Positions 49,201 through 62,400 of a stretch of 64,000 nt of DNA are shown here, piece after piece; positions within the stretch are counted from its first letter, which is position 1; each line of letters begins with the position of its first letter. The notes under the pieces were generated by a model. That model worked only from the letters and a program-made list of their open reading frames with translations, did no database searches and was not told the DNA's origin. Both the position numbers and the translations under genes were made by a program. The stretch comes from Plumapathes pennacea (taxonomy: Eukaryota > Cnidaria > Anthozoa > Antipatharia > Myriopathidae), in the NCBI GenBank assembly GCA_964036295.1, contig OZ038464.1:27420508-27484507 (forward strand). The letters run 5' to 3'.

Positions 49201-52200
49201 TTGGATAGTGTCTTAGCCTTTGCGCGTGTAGCCTTTGTGAAGCTTTGAGGATCCTGCGTGTCATTCCAACATTCTGCAGCAGGGTTCACTGAACTGCCGG
49301 GCTTGGGCATCTCGGACTGTGAAGACAGCTTGTCATCTCTCCTTTTTATAACAGACCGCTCCTTCTTGTTATGAAGTATAACATGCTCCTTCGGCAAGCC
49401 ATTTGCACTTTGAGACTCCAAAGGCTCGGCGTTCTCCTTGCCGCTATCATGCTCACTGGCTGACGATGGGTTACATTTGTCTGAGGTTACTGATGGCAAG
49501 GAACTTTTCTTCGAGCGAGTCATCCTGGCAACCTCCACTGGGCTTGGCTCTTTATCAATCTCTGGCTCATTAAGTTCACCCAAACGATGCTCTGATGCCG
49601 CTGTACCATTGCTAAGTTGATCTCCTTTAACTGTGCTACTGGACTTGGCATCATGTACGATTGCTTGATCTATCGTATTCGACCCTTTCTTGGGGCTCTG
49701 CTGTGGTTGCGCAACCTCTTTTGAATCTGCAATTTGATTTAACCTGACACCCAGCACGGCCTGTTGAGGGTTTTCTGGGGTAGAACGGTCTTTCGCTGAT
49801 CGAGTTAAGCGAATGGTAGGACTCTCTTCATCCTCTTCTGGTTTGCTTACGCGCGTCTCTGCTCCTTCCGAGTGTAACGAGGGATCTTTCGAAGACAATA
49901 CCTCATTACCAGAAGCTTTCACTTCTTTAAGAAGCAGAAAATCCGACTGCGGCTGAAGGCTTCCAGCTTGTTCTCTACCTTTGGGTGTTTCGTCTATTTT
50001 ACTTCTGGATCGCGTCACTCTCGTGAAACTTTCATCCGAATCAAGTTCACTTCCCTGAGGCGTCTGTACCGGGGTTGTTTCGCCTGGCAGCTCGTTTCTT
50101 CTGTCTTCTGAACTCACTGCCTCCGGTGTTTGCTGTTGTGAACTCACGGCAAAGTTGTCTTCCCTGAAAAAATTTAATTTTCGATTAATTCAGTTAGGTA
50201 CAGACTTTCCACTTTCCACCTGAAAACGAGAAGACAATGGAATGCCAGTCCCTGTGAGAACTACTGTAGGTATAAAAAGGGGTCATTTTTTTACTAGAGG
50301 TATATAAAGGCGATGAGGCACTATTCGAACACAAGATGGTATATAAATGGTTAGGGTTGAAAGTCTGGGCGGAACCTCCACTTACAAACGCACTGATAAA
50401 GAGTATGAATGCTACAAACCGGTCCTCTTCTTGTCGTTGTGGCTTTTCGCGATATTTTTCTCGCACTTTACCCAGGAAGTCCTTCAAGCTGGGTCCTCTG
50501 CTGATTAACGCGTCGAGATTCACGTAGTTTGAGTCATCTCGGGCAAAGGCTTGGTGGTGATCACTTTTCAGGTGCTGACCAAGAAAAACATAAAAGTCGA
50601 ACTAAGACTTCTACTTATGACAAGGCTAACACTTCCTATACTTCATCAAAATATGAAGTCAGACTCTTTAAAATATAGTTTTGCATTAAGGAAAATAATC
50701 TGACGCCTTCTTTGATTTCACTGTTAACAATTGACAATAAACGATTTTAAATACAGTAGTTCACTGTTTCACGACCTCCTCCATAGCGCGAAATCGATAT
50801 TGACCGCGGTGATGCAAGGTCTTGTCCGCGCCGCGACCTGCACTGCACGCGATCGTGATGCGGTTTTTCCGGTACATATATCTTATTAGAAAGCATGTAG
50901 TACGGCTGTATATTTATACGAGTCGTGCAAAATTTTGTTGAGCCAATGACGAGTAAAAATATTGTAACTTATTCATATACCAAGTCCAAGTCTTTGTAGT
51001 GAGAAGAACAGCACTCGCAATAGCCTCGCTTCTGCTGCTTTTCCTCTAGGCCTTTTTTCCTGAGATGTTAACAAGATGAGAGTCACGTGGGAGGCAGCAC
51101 AACCGGAAGTGAGTATCTGGCTACGTCAAGGAACAAGGGCAAGATAGAGGACAAGGACGAGCATAGGAACAAGAACATTAACAAAGCAAAGGACAAGGAC
51201 AAGAACGAGGACAATACAAGACCAAGGACACTGTAAGGACAAGAACCATAGCAAAGACAAATACAACCTGAACAAGAACAAGGGCAAGATAGAGGACAAG
51301 GACGAGCATAGGAACAAGAGCAATAACAAAGCAAAGGACAAGGACAAGAACGAGGACAATACAAGACCAAGGATACTGTAAGGACAAGAACCATAGCAAA
51401 GACAAATACAACCTGAACAAGAACAAGGGCAAGATAGAGGACAAGGACGAGCATAGGAACAAGAACAATAACAAAGCAAAGGACAAGGACAAGAACGAGG
51501 ACGATACAAGACCAAGGACACTGTAAGGACAAGAACCATAGCAAAGACAAATACAACCTGAACAAGAACAAGGGCAAGATAGAGGACAAGGACGAGCATA
51601 GGAACAAGAACAATAACAAAGCAAAGGACAAGGACAAGAACGAGGACGATACAAGACCATGGATACTGTAAGGACAAGAACCATAGCAAAGACAAATACA
51701 ACCTGAACAAGAACAAGGGCAATAACAAGGATAAGGACAAAAAGAAGGAAAAGTACAAGAAAAAAAAGCAAAGAAGAAGACAAGCTAAATAAGACTATTT
51801 TTTGTACATGTACAGTACAAGGACACTGACCAGAACAAGGATAAGAAGAAGGACAAGAAGAAGCCAAACAAGGGCACATACTGTAACAAGAAGCAGGACA
51901 AGATAAACAAGCACAAAGACGAAAGAAAGGAACACAAAGGCCTGTAAGCCAGGGTCTCATATTACATAAAATGTTACGCACTTGTGTGACCTCTGCTTGA
52001 CTTGACTGTTTTGCTCCCCTCTTCTTTTGGGTGGATCAAAGGGACAAGTTCCAACAGGCATCTCAAAGTAAAGCTGAGGCCACTCCTTGAGTTCATGAAC
52101 TAGTGGTTTGAAATGATGGCTATGATCTTCAACTTTGATGAAAGGGGCATTCAGTTTACGGACCCTGGGTTTACTAGATACCTTGGTTGTCCGATCATTC

Positions 52201-54470
52201 AATGCTACCTGCTTGGATCCTAATTTCTCTTTGCCCCCATACTGCTCAAGCTTTTCCAAAAACCTGTCCAACTGAATAAGCTGAACACCCCATGTCCTTG
52301 CATTCGCCAATATGCCACTTGTGCCCATTCTCTGGGTTCCTGTTGCCTTTTTCATGAGAGCTTTCCCTCGAGTGTCATGCTTTGGCTCCATACTGTTGGG
52401 TGAGTCGATGCTAAGAGGGGAAGGTCCTTTCATTGAAGAACTATGAGAAAACAGATTGAGTGACAAAGTTAGCAAGTTGCCCCTTTCACTCTCAAACTCA
52501 AATATAAATCTTCTAACCATTCAAAGAGAAAATGTATGGATAATTATTCATAGCTGGAACAGATTTAATCTGAGCAAGTTATCAAATGCCAAGTTCTTCT
52601 CCATAGTATACTGTATACAGTATATAATTCATCTCTGGTAAGAGACTAAAGTGGTATCCTTCACAACCAATCACAACATGACCCATTCACAGCAAGAATC
52701 AGAGACATACATGTAAATTTCATCATCTGACAATGAATCTTCACTTGACTGCTACCACTTTTGGGTGGTCAAAACATCAAGTCATCAGCAACAGCTTCTT
52801 TCTGAAGACCACAGTACTTTCATCCAGGCTCTCATAACATTAAATGAACAACATACTCTACACTACTCACATGTAATCTTCATACTTTCCTATTTTTCTT
52901 TGCAGAAAGAAAACATAATCACTGTACCTCTTGGTTCCCGGGATAGGGCTTGGAACAGACATGCCAGGACTTGGTGTCGAGGGACTGTAGGCAGAGCTCT
53001 GGGTGTCGACATCCTTTCTGTTTGTGATCACAAAACTCACGTCTTTGCTGAGAAATTCCTCAACCTTCTGTTTGATACAAAAGAAGGAACATGCAACAAC
53101 TGAGTGAATCCATGTGATCAAGCTCTGACATGCAAACAGTGATACTAACATTATTTATTATAATTTAACCCTTTCAGGGGTACAGTAGATCCACAATGGT
53201 TTCCACCGGTATATGGAAAACGGTCAGATTTTTAAATTTAGTTCTCAGCCTCTGGAAATGGCATTCTAAAAAACCGAATCATTCTCTAGATGGATCCCCT
53301 AGAGGTTCATGCCTTTAGCTCTCACAGATTTGGGAACTGTTCAGATTTTCTCTTGGATCTGTGCCTGCCTTTCACTGCCATGTTACTAGAATGTAATTGG
53401 CTGAGAGCTTTGAGTGTTTTGGCTTATGTTTTGAGTGAGCCCTTGTTTCTTGCTCTGCCTAATACTGGAAATATCAAATTATATCCATGTTGCAATAGGT
53501 TGGTTAAGTATACAGGATGTTTTACCATAATTATGTACAAACATATACTTACCCCACCTAAGTCCTTTATTCGACTTATGAGGAGGTCACTTCTCCTAAA
53601 ACTCTGTAAGTCCAGATAGATTCTCTTGCCTCTCAGTGGTTCCTGTGGCTTGAACTCCAGCCTCCTCTTGCCCTTTGGACTCACCTCTGAAGCAGGTCAT
53701 TAAAAGTAATGTTATGAAATTGCTCACAGGAGGGAAGGGAAAAGGAATTAGTATTGGGTGATTGTACCTCCCCCCCCCCCCCCCCACCAACCCACCAATA
53801 GGGCCTCCCATAAACAACCTTTTTCCAGGACTAGATCTAACTCTTAATTTGTTCTGGTTGTTATTTATACGAAAGAGGAAAAGTTTCCGGCCTCGTTTCC
53901 CCCCTCCCCTCCCGGATGGTGTTAACAGCTGGGAATATCAGGCAAACTGTTCCATACGGCCCTTTGAACGGACTCGAACCTTTATCGTAACATGTGAACA
54001 AGGCCCCACACGCCGGATTTATCAGATGCGGGATTTAGGTTTAACTATCTTTCAAAGTTTCTGACGGGGAAAATATTGCTCGATTTCGCGGAGTCGAGTC
54101 GAACGTACATTTACTGCCAAGCTGAACACTCTATAAACTGGAAGATGCAGACAAAGCTTACCAAACAAACCCTAGATTAACTCAATGGTACCTTAACAAC
54201 AAGGTTAAGGTGCATTACGAGAGATCGCGATACGAAACGATGTGAAAACAGTGCATGCAGTGTTGACCATCCGGCACCATTGTTTGTAGACTCTTTGAAG
54301 CGATAATCGATTCTTCGCTATGTGCGATTTGGCCTGTAAGCAAGTCTACATACATGTATCCCCAGTATCACTATTTACTTACTAAATTTCTTGGAGAGTT
54401 CGTTGACAGACGGAGTTTTGGTCCGAAGCCTTCGTGGACTTCGACGCAGGACGCCATGACTATTGTTCAT
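46230..54470 (-). CDS. DBF4: DBF4, regulatory subunit of CDC7 kinase (DDK), complete 7-exon gene
   Basis: DBF4 binds and activates the CDC7 kinase, which phosphorylates MCM helicase subunits to fire replication origins. Minus-strand exons: 54470-54383, 53686-53553, 53067-52928, 52440-51982, 51059-50981, 50574-50420, 50163-46230. All phases agree, giving 1,662 residues. Motif N (BRCT-like) spans about 40-95: LRGKRIYLDL, RIKDLGGKVEEFLSKDVSFV and ITNRKD. Motif M is about 219-256: APFIKVEDHSHHFKPL through YFEMPVGTCPFD. Motif C is a zinc finger, GYCECC...DLHLKSDHHQAFARDD, with ligands C288, C291, H301 and H307. The ATG was chosen because its exon leaves the phase needed by exon 2; a nearby ATGGCG is out of frame. 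Vertebrate DBF4 has under 700 residues; here exon 7 alone adds about 1,310, mostly Ser/Glu/Lys-rich and disordered. Expected to be nuclear. Confidence 0.94.
50257..50395. mobile_element. Decayed MITE remnant in the DBF4 intron before the last exon
   Basis: The blocks GAGGTATATAAA, GATGGTATATAAATGG and TCTGGGCGGAACCTCC match, in order, the right half of the MITE at 39369-39815 (GAGGTATATAAAA, GATGGTATTTTAAAGGG, TCCGGGCGGAGCCTCC). It therefore belongs to the same family but has lost its left half. The match occupies about half of a 256-bp intron. Confidence 0.7.
51126..51735. repeat. 145-bp minisatellite in DBF4 intron 4, about four copies
   Basis: The anchor GATAGAGGACAAGGACGAGC recurs at 51143, 51288, 51433 and 51578, an exact 145-bp period. 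The plus strand is almost free of T and dominated by ACAAGRACAAG-type motifs. Less regular purine-rich sequence continues to about 51945. The Ser/Leu/Cys-rich minus-strand ORFs of 184-267 residues translate this array and are not genes. Confidence 0.95.
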
Positions 54471-56888
54471 CTGAAGCGATACTCGACGCGAAGAAGACAT
54501 CTATGATCAGCCACTTTTCCTCTTTGATATCGACCCCGATCTCGATCGACAAGAAACTGCGGAGATCTAACACCAGAAGAAGGGAAATCGAGCGACGGAA
54601 AGGTCTCGAGATCCAGCTGTTTCGGCAGGGGACGTGTGCCGACTATTTTCGTGCAAGCGCGGGAAAATTGCCGCAATGGCATTGTTAACTGGACATATGT
54701 TGTGCGGGCTCACGGAGAGCGCAAGTCTTGTGAGTGGCAGCTGAAATACTTTGTTTTCGCAATGTTTCCCTTTGATATTCAGGAACTGCTTGGCAACCCA
54801 GGTCTAGAAGCACCATATACACAAGGTAAGCTTTTTGTACCCAAGCTGCGGTCATTATAAAGGACATAAGCCATTCATTTCAATAAATAATAAATAAATA
54901 AATAAATGGGCTTTTAGTTACCAGTCCTGCAGCATTTGTGTTGATCTCATTCATCCATTCCTTTGATTTAGTAATAATTACTGCATTGTGCACACACAAT
55001 CAGAATAGTTTGGCAACAGTATAATGGTGCGTCCGCAAACATTGCATGCCCACCTCCATTTTTACAGAGTATTAACTGCTATCCAAACCAACAACACAAT
55101 GTAGTATAGCTTGATGATAGTTTTTATGACATTTCTGTACAATATATACCCTGTCCAAGTCGAGTTGATTAAGCATAGGACACTGTGCATGAAGAAATAA
55201 TACTGCAAATACAACAAGAAAATCTAAACTTTATTTAAATCTGTTTGCTGTAACTTCCACTGACGGCTGTACCAAAATAGACAGGCATTTATCAGCACAT
55301 ACACGTGCAACATGCATTCAAAGTGTTCTGGTTCCCTCAAATATAGCTCAGTAAGATAAGGCTATCACTACATATATAAGGACCAACTGAAATTTTCATT
55401 TCAGATCTGCAGAGACAATAATATTATTATTTTGTTTTTGGTGGTCTTGTCAACTATTACAAACTCTAAAATAAGAATCCAGCTAATGTGCCATTATTTT
55501 CCACAAATTCTTTTAACCCTTTCAACTCCTGAGAGGTCGACTTCAATTTTCTCTTTACAATGTCCCTCTCCAGAGATATACACAGTATGGAATTTTTGCA
55601 ATCAACATTATATAGCTTGCTTGACTGACAGGTGATTGAACTATTATTATTCTCAGAACATTGGCTCATAAATGTTCTTCTTGATTGAATGGGAGAATTT
55701 GTGTCAATAAACTCAGGAATGAAAGTGTTATAGGCATGTGGAAGAAAAACCAGGGAATAATCTCTTTTCAGTTGATAACATAAAATTGTGCGTAGTAACC
55801 CAATGTATGACATTAGTTTATTTTATTAAAATTTCAATGTAGTATAACCTGAAACAATATACCCAACAATTTATTGGCAATATGATACTCTGAATGGCAA
55901 TAATTACAATGGATCCGTTAAGACTTGAAATTGAGAAAAAACACCAGAGGTTTCTTACTAATTATTTATGATTTACCAAATATATAAAGTATTTGTTTCA
56001 AAATCTTGCACTTTCATTTGCATGTATGGTATAACCTGATTACTGGCACACACTGTATACAATATTGTGCATGAATGCTATTTTATCTTGACCGATAGTG
56101 CAAAAATAAATAAGAAATTATAAATAGTTGATAAAACTTACCATATACAGGTAATGTAGCACCAGTTTGACCTTTAATGTCCAAAGATCTACAACTTTAC
56201 TGTACTGCAGTTGTCTAACCCACAACAAGGAAAAATAATATATGGGCTTTAGTTCAGGGGATCTAACAGATTCTGTGTTGATTTTCTGTCCTTCCATGTT
56301 ACTGTATTCATGCAGTAAGTCATTTGTTTTTGGATAATAAAGGTAAAATTTACCAAGCATTGCACAAATTTCCTAAACTTACCATGACAGCCTGTCTACT
56401 ACATGTAACACAGGTAGTAAAAAAAAGAAAATCAAAAATGTTGTCCAGAGTACTTACTGTATATTGCAGCTGTAGCTACAGAATAGCAATTCTTGGAAAT
56501 AAAGGATACTTTGTTTGGCTGAGAGGGCAAGGAAGTGAACATTCTAGCTAAAAAACCTGCCCACAGGAAAAGATACATGTACGTACACATGTACCACAAG
56601 AAAACCTTTCAGCATTTGTTTGTACTGTACCTAGAAATTTTCACCATTACATTTTCACTGCATATTGTGAGCATCCAGAAAAAAATAAAACAAAATGCTG
56701 CTACACTGTAATATAGTAAATCTTCACCAATAATAATATTAAATGCCCTCCCCAATGTAAGAGTACCTGTGCAGCTTCAAGCACTTTTAGAAATTTGTGT
56801 TCCTCATGGAAAGAAACCCTAACTTACATGGTAGCTGAGGAGAACTACTGGACAACATTTACATTTTAGCTGTCATTCCATTGCTACA
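54471..56888. other. Region between DBF4 and the FBXL7-like gene
   Basis: It spans the DBF4 promoter side and the 3' flank of the FBXL7-like gene. A possible plus-strand mini-exon (54783-54825, between TTCAG and GTAAGC) is the only coding-like signal. The part after 55000 is AT-rich with no supported gene. Confidence 0.5.
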
Positions 56889-59464
56889 CTAAAAGAATGC
56901 TGGGCATGTGTGCTCGATGATGCAATTTTTACAATGTTCTCTGATGAACACAAATGTCTCGTAGTTGAGATTGCACTCTTGAACATTCAAGTACTGCAGA
57001 CTACAGCACTGGGCTGTGATGCTCTGCACACCGGAGTCTGACACCCGATCACATCCTTTGATGCTGAGCTTTCTCAACTGTGGGCAGTGGATTCCAATAG
57101 TGTGAAGACCGCTGTCAGTTATGTTACATTTGCCTGTGTCAAGAGATCGAAGCTTGAGACAGTTCTGTGCAACATGAGAGATCCCAATGTCTGAAACACC
57201 TTCACAGCCCCTCAGGTTCAAATACTTTAATCGAACACAGTGCTTTCCAATTTGCTTGATGCCATTGTCTGTAACAGGGCACTTGGCCACACTCAAGTAC
57301 TTCAAACTTGCAGCATTCTTTGCCAGCTCCCGCAAGCTGTAGTCGCGCACCTTCAGGCAGTCGCTGAGACTCACTTCTCTCAGGTGCAAGCAGCGACTGG
57401 CCACATGCTTGACACCAATGTCACTAACCCGACTACAACGCCGCAGGTACAAGTTCTCAAGCAAGCTGCAGCTGAGACCCACATGCCGCAATCCAAGATC
57501 ATCAAATGCCACACAGTCACTAATGTCCAGGTGACGAAGCTGCAGGAATGATCCATACTCGCCCGGTGCAAAACCGTTTGTCGCAGGTGAGCCGATGCTA
57601 CTGATGCAGCTGATGCCGCTAGCATTTAGGTAGCAGAGGCTCTGACACCTAAGGAGGACTTCCTGCAACCCTTTGCCTGTCACACAGCAACAGTTGGAAA
57701 TCTGCAACTCCTCCAGGTCAATGCAGTACTTGGCAATGAACCCCAACCCCTTATCTGCAAGCAATTCACATCCATTGAGCTTCACAGAATGAACGGTCAA
57801 GCTGTAACGACCATCAGTGCTCCGAGCAAGCTTTGACAGCAGATTCCGCAGAATCTTGTTTATATCGCTGTCTTGATAGTTCAGAATTTCAATGCATTCC
57901 CACAGTAAGGGGTCCCAGCATAACTCCTGCCACTTCTGACACACCCCTGATGCCCTACAGAGGTCCATGTTGGATAAGAATGAAAGAATTCTCAACAAGA
58001 TGTCATCTGGTAAGTCATTCAGTGAATGCATTCGACTGCCAGCCCTTCTGGCAACAGCAAAGTGCTGGACATCTTCGAAAACACTGGGGTCGCTCACAGT
58101 TGTAGAATCACTGTCGTACCTTGGTCTATGGAATTCCTGATTAGAGATCTCCATTCTTTGGATCCTGCTTCTTAACTGTGCCTGTAGAGAGTCCTTCCTT
58201 TGTACTCTTCTGCTGCCATCCTCAAATGAACTGTCCACGTAACCCATACTGGTGTCCCAGTCACTGTATCTAAGAGATGGCGATTCCACCTCCTCAGGTC
58301 CCGAGAGGGAATCACGAAAAGCACTGCTGTAACCATTATTGGGAACTCTGTCCCTTAGCTTTAAGTCTTTGAGGAGCTGTGTGTGGTCTCGCACGGAAGG
58401 ACTAAATTTGCTCTTCTCCAACCCAGAGGGTAGGGGATCTGTAAACGAATGAGAAGATGCACTTCTCATGCTGTCTGAATCAGAAAGTGGATGTTGGTGT
58501 TTGCTTGTCTGTTTGAGTTGCTGCTGTTTTTCCCTTGTTGTGTAAACTCCTGGTCTCAACCTTGAGTTCCCATTGGTCACTGCTGTCTGGGCATGCCTTT
58601 GTCCCGCATCCCTGGGTCCCTTTTTGTACTTTCTCTTCAAACTGTAATCTGAATAGTTCAAATCGTCTTCGTTGACCCTTTCCAGGTGCACATGTGGTGC
58701 AATCCTTACTCTCTTTTCGCTGTCGGTGTCAGAACTTGTTTTTGATGACGTTACCTCAGACAGGCCGTGCTCTGACCTTGGTGTTACAGGTTCTGTTGAA
58801 CTTGCCAGTGATAACTGGCTGCTGGTGAGAGCATCGGGTCCTGATGTACCTTTACCCCTCCCTGATCTCCTCAGACGGTTCAGCTCCTCCCTAGTCATAA
58901 GGAGCCCTTCACTGCGATGTTCAGAGGCTGAATGCTTGTGTGCTGATCGTTCACCATTCATTTGTGGATAACTTCTGTTAACCTGGGCCTCAACTACAAT
59001 GTCTGTTTGCTTGGACAGCTTCCCCCTCCGCTGTTTATCTCCCATGGCATTAGCAGCTTGAGACTGCTGCAGTTCAGATCTTAGACTTTCCTTGCTTCTT
59101 GCTACGTCCTGATGAACCTGCTCTCCTGAAATCACGACTCTGCGACTTGGTTTGCCAGAGTCATTGGAATTCAAATCCCCTCGTTGCCTTGGAGTGGCCA
59201 CTGTTCCACGTTCTAGCATTGCTGTTTGGTGCACTTCTGTTTTGGCAAGAAAGTCTGGCAGCTCAAATTCCTTGAGTGGTACCTGGGAAGGGGAGTTTGC
59301 ATGCACACCATTACTGTTGGATACTGGCTTATGGTTGCTGTTTTGTAAGTTGCCCCTCTTCTGGGGTGCAGCTGAGCGGTACTTTGGAGCAGGGGGTGGT
59401 GAAAATTCTTCACTGGACCCTGGCTGCCTGGACCTTACAGATGTTCGTGTTCCCCTTTCTCTAG
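56889..59464 (-). CDS. FBXL7: FBXL7-like F-box/leucine-rich-repeat protein, large terminal exon (5' end missing)
   Basis: Substrate-recognition subunit of an SCF (SKP1-CUL1-F-box) ubiquitin ligase. One exon (acceptor AG at 59466-59465, stop at 56889) encodes 858 residues. The first 480 or so are low-complexity and Ser/Arg/Gln-rich. The F-box follows at about 482-525 (LPDDILLRILSFL, VCQKWQELCWDPLLW), then about eleven Cys-containing LRRs (for example LRHLDISDCVAFDDLGLRHV, LRGCEGVSDIGISHVAQNC, KLRSLDTGKCNITDSG). It ends CIIEHTCPAFF, matching the FBXL7 C terminus. Human FBXL7 is about 490 residues, so the N-terminal part is much longer here. Phase requires one or more upstream exons carrying the start codon; none was recognised up to 64000. 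A near relative (FBXL20/FBXL2 type) is less likely, given the C-terminal match. Confidence 0.92.
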
Positions 59465-62400
59465 CTGTGGAAAGAGCAAAAAGACAACAAATTTAAACAC
59501 AATCAATCACTGCTGCATAAGAGGAGTGCTTTCCAGGGAAGATGCAACTGATTTGTGATTGACCAAAGAGTGCAAAACAGAGTATCAAATCAATACCAGC
59601 GACTATATCCAAGACTTTTTCCTTTGGCTATCTAAATCAAACAGAACAAAATGAAGTTTGATCCACAAAGTTTTTATTGTGAGGAAATCTAAGAGCTTAA
59701 AATGTTGCAGTGTGGTTTTATTGGCTGTGAAATAGTGTATTGTAAGGTCCTTAGGGCTGGAAGTGGAATAAAAAATTGTCATGCAATGTATGAGTATTTG
59801 AACACTTTTTAATGCATGTGTAGCCCAGTCATTATGCAAATGTTGAGTATCCTTTTTATAGCAGGTGCTCTAGTTTAAAGAGACTCTCATTGTACAGTAG
59901 ATGCTTTGCACATCCATGTTTATATTTACATCTGGAGCTCAACTTTCCTGAGGTGCCCATGTTATGAATAATCGATCTGACTGTTGCTACTTGCTGCATT
60001 CAGTACACTTTTTGAGTTTGTGCTGATTAATATTTCGCGATAAAATGTAGAAAAACATGAGAATCCACCATTTTCGTATGATATGAAAATGGCTGCCATC
60101 AGATACAATTATATACAATACAGAGTTAGGTTTGAACTTTATGTTAATTACAGTACAGATACACAATCATACAATATCACAGCAGCAGAAGAATGAAATT
60201 GGGTACAGTGGTTGCACAGGTCATTGTTGGGAGGTCACTGTGGTAAATAGTATACTTTTTCAGTAATTGCAGTAGCTAGAATTTTACAACTTGTACAAAT
60301 CTCTCCACAATATCTGGCATAACCACAAATTTACAAAGTACCACTGACTCTAATATATTATTTTGGTCTACAGTATTTACTCTTTCGAAACATAAAGTGT
60401 CAAGTTGTCACTAAGTGGTATAAAGCAGTCAATAATATCTAAAAAAATCTCAAACGCAAATAATAATACATTCAAAATAATTATTATTTTAACCTCACCA
60501 AGCATATAAAATCCAAATCCAGCTGTGCTACTTGAGATCAAACTCAAGGCAAAATGATGAAGGACGGAGCTGAACAAATGCAGGAAATCAGAGACTAAAA
60601 ATGTTCTTAGCAAAATTGAAGCTAGGGACTCAGAAAACATGTTCTGACAAGCCCCGAGACAGGCAACTGTTATTCTGTAGGAGTCAATGATGAGGTCTGG
60701 AAACCTCTTGTGATATTATGCCTGTAAGACATACAGTACTACAGCCAACATTCACCCACTACATACAGAAACATGCATGTTGTCCAATACTTATGTAAGA
60801 CAATGTGTCAAAACTTGGCCTAAAAACACCCACAAGGTCATCTTTTTCATCTGTAATCATCATAGTGGACTGTATATGATTGTACATATGTATATGATAC
60901 AAAAATATGATTCTGTATTTAAAAAAAGTCTTGCATGACTCAATGTTTAGTTGATATTGGTGGTTGCCGCCTAGCACTGATAAATAATGCTATTTTGTTC
61001 TAGTGCTAGTGAGCATATTATTTTCAGTTTTGGCTTCCTTTGAATTTGCAAGTCAGATGAAATTACAGTGTATCTTATAATATTCTAATAGTTTGTACTT
61101 AATTAGAATTCATTCATAATATATTTCTCTGAGTGTATACATGTATATCTTTTTTTTTTACCAAAACCAGTGGCATTTCCTACAGGAAAACACAGCTATA
61201 TACACTGTATCAGGTAGAACAAATAAATACAAAATGCACAATGAACACAGTTTGAATTTGAAAATTTACAGTATGAATAGCTATATAGCAGAGCAGTATA
61301 CTCCTACCCAAAGAGGAATGTGTACCTGAAACATTAGCCTAATTATCAAGTTGTATGGCACAAATTAGATCATTGGTACTCAGGCACTTGAAAGGTTGAC
61401 CAAGGTAATCTTTATGCCTGATGTTTTGTCTGAAAACAAAGTTAGCACAACTGAAGCAGGAAGATTGGACTGTACTAAAAGTTAAATCACTGTAGATATG
61501 TTAATCACACTTACTGATCAGTAAAGTTCAAGCTAAGGGTTCTTTTCTTGATAGGCTTTTGATTGCATTCCGGAAACTCCAGTTACATATTTGTCATGCC
61601 AAAGTAAGTGGGTTTACCACAATACTCTCTGATGTTAATATTACAGCAATTTAATCACCATTTTCTCCTCATAGAATGTGTTTACAACAGCTTTCATAAC
61701 ACTAGCTAAGGCATGATCAATAATATACAGTAAATATCATGCCAACAGCATAAGTTTAATCTTGAATAACTTTGGCCTTGCAATTTCCTGAACCTTCCCC
61801 AAACATGCATAACACTGGAGAACTGCTGGTTTTAACCAGCTTTGACCTAAGCAATATACCATGTTGGTTATTTTCTCCATACCCAACTACTGTACTGTAG
61901 TGCATGTAGTGAAAGGAGAAGTTTGCCTCTGATCAGTCCCTGGTACTTACAGTACAGTAAAGAGTTCATGGGAGAATAGGATTTACATTGCATAATGCAT
62001 GAAACTACAAAAATGAAAAACCTGATGTGTTATTTATAGCAGTCTTGTGCTTCAATAAAATGATTTTGAGATAACGGTTGGTTAATGGTTAAATGAGGCC
62101 CCCCTTGGAGAGGAAAGCCCCCCTTTCTATTTCACTAATGGACAAAAATTAATCACAATATTAAATATAAATTGCAATCATGAACTGTTAGCATTCCACA
62201 AAGCTCAAATTTGAGTTCACAGTGAGATATGAGAACTTTTATTTGGCTCAAATGAGTGTTATTATTTCTCATCATGCTTGATCCATGTATGTCCCATGTC
62301 ATTTACTGTAAGTATTATTTACATGTACCTAAATCTTAACTTATTTTGATTGAAAACATTATTGTATAATATAATTATGAATAAATGTTGGAATCATTGG

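Noticed and set aside
51083-51981. Minus-strand ORFs of 184-267 residues, Ser/Leu/Cys-rich with apparent membrane segments
   Set aside because: They translate the 145-bp tandem repeat in three frames and lie in a DBF4 intron. The composition comes from the repeat.
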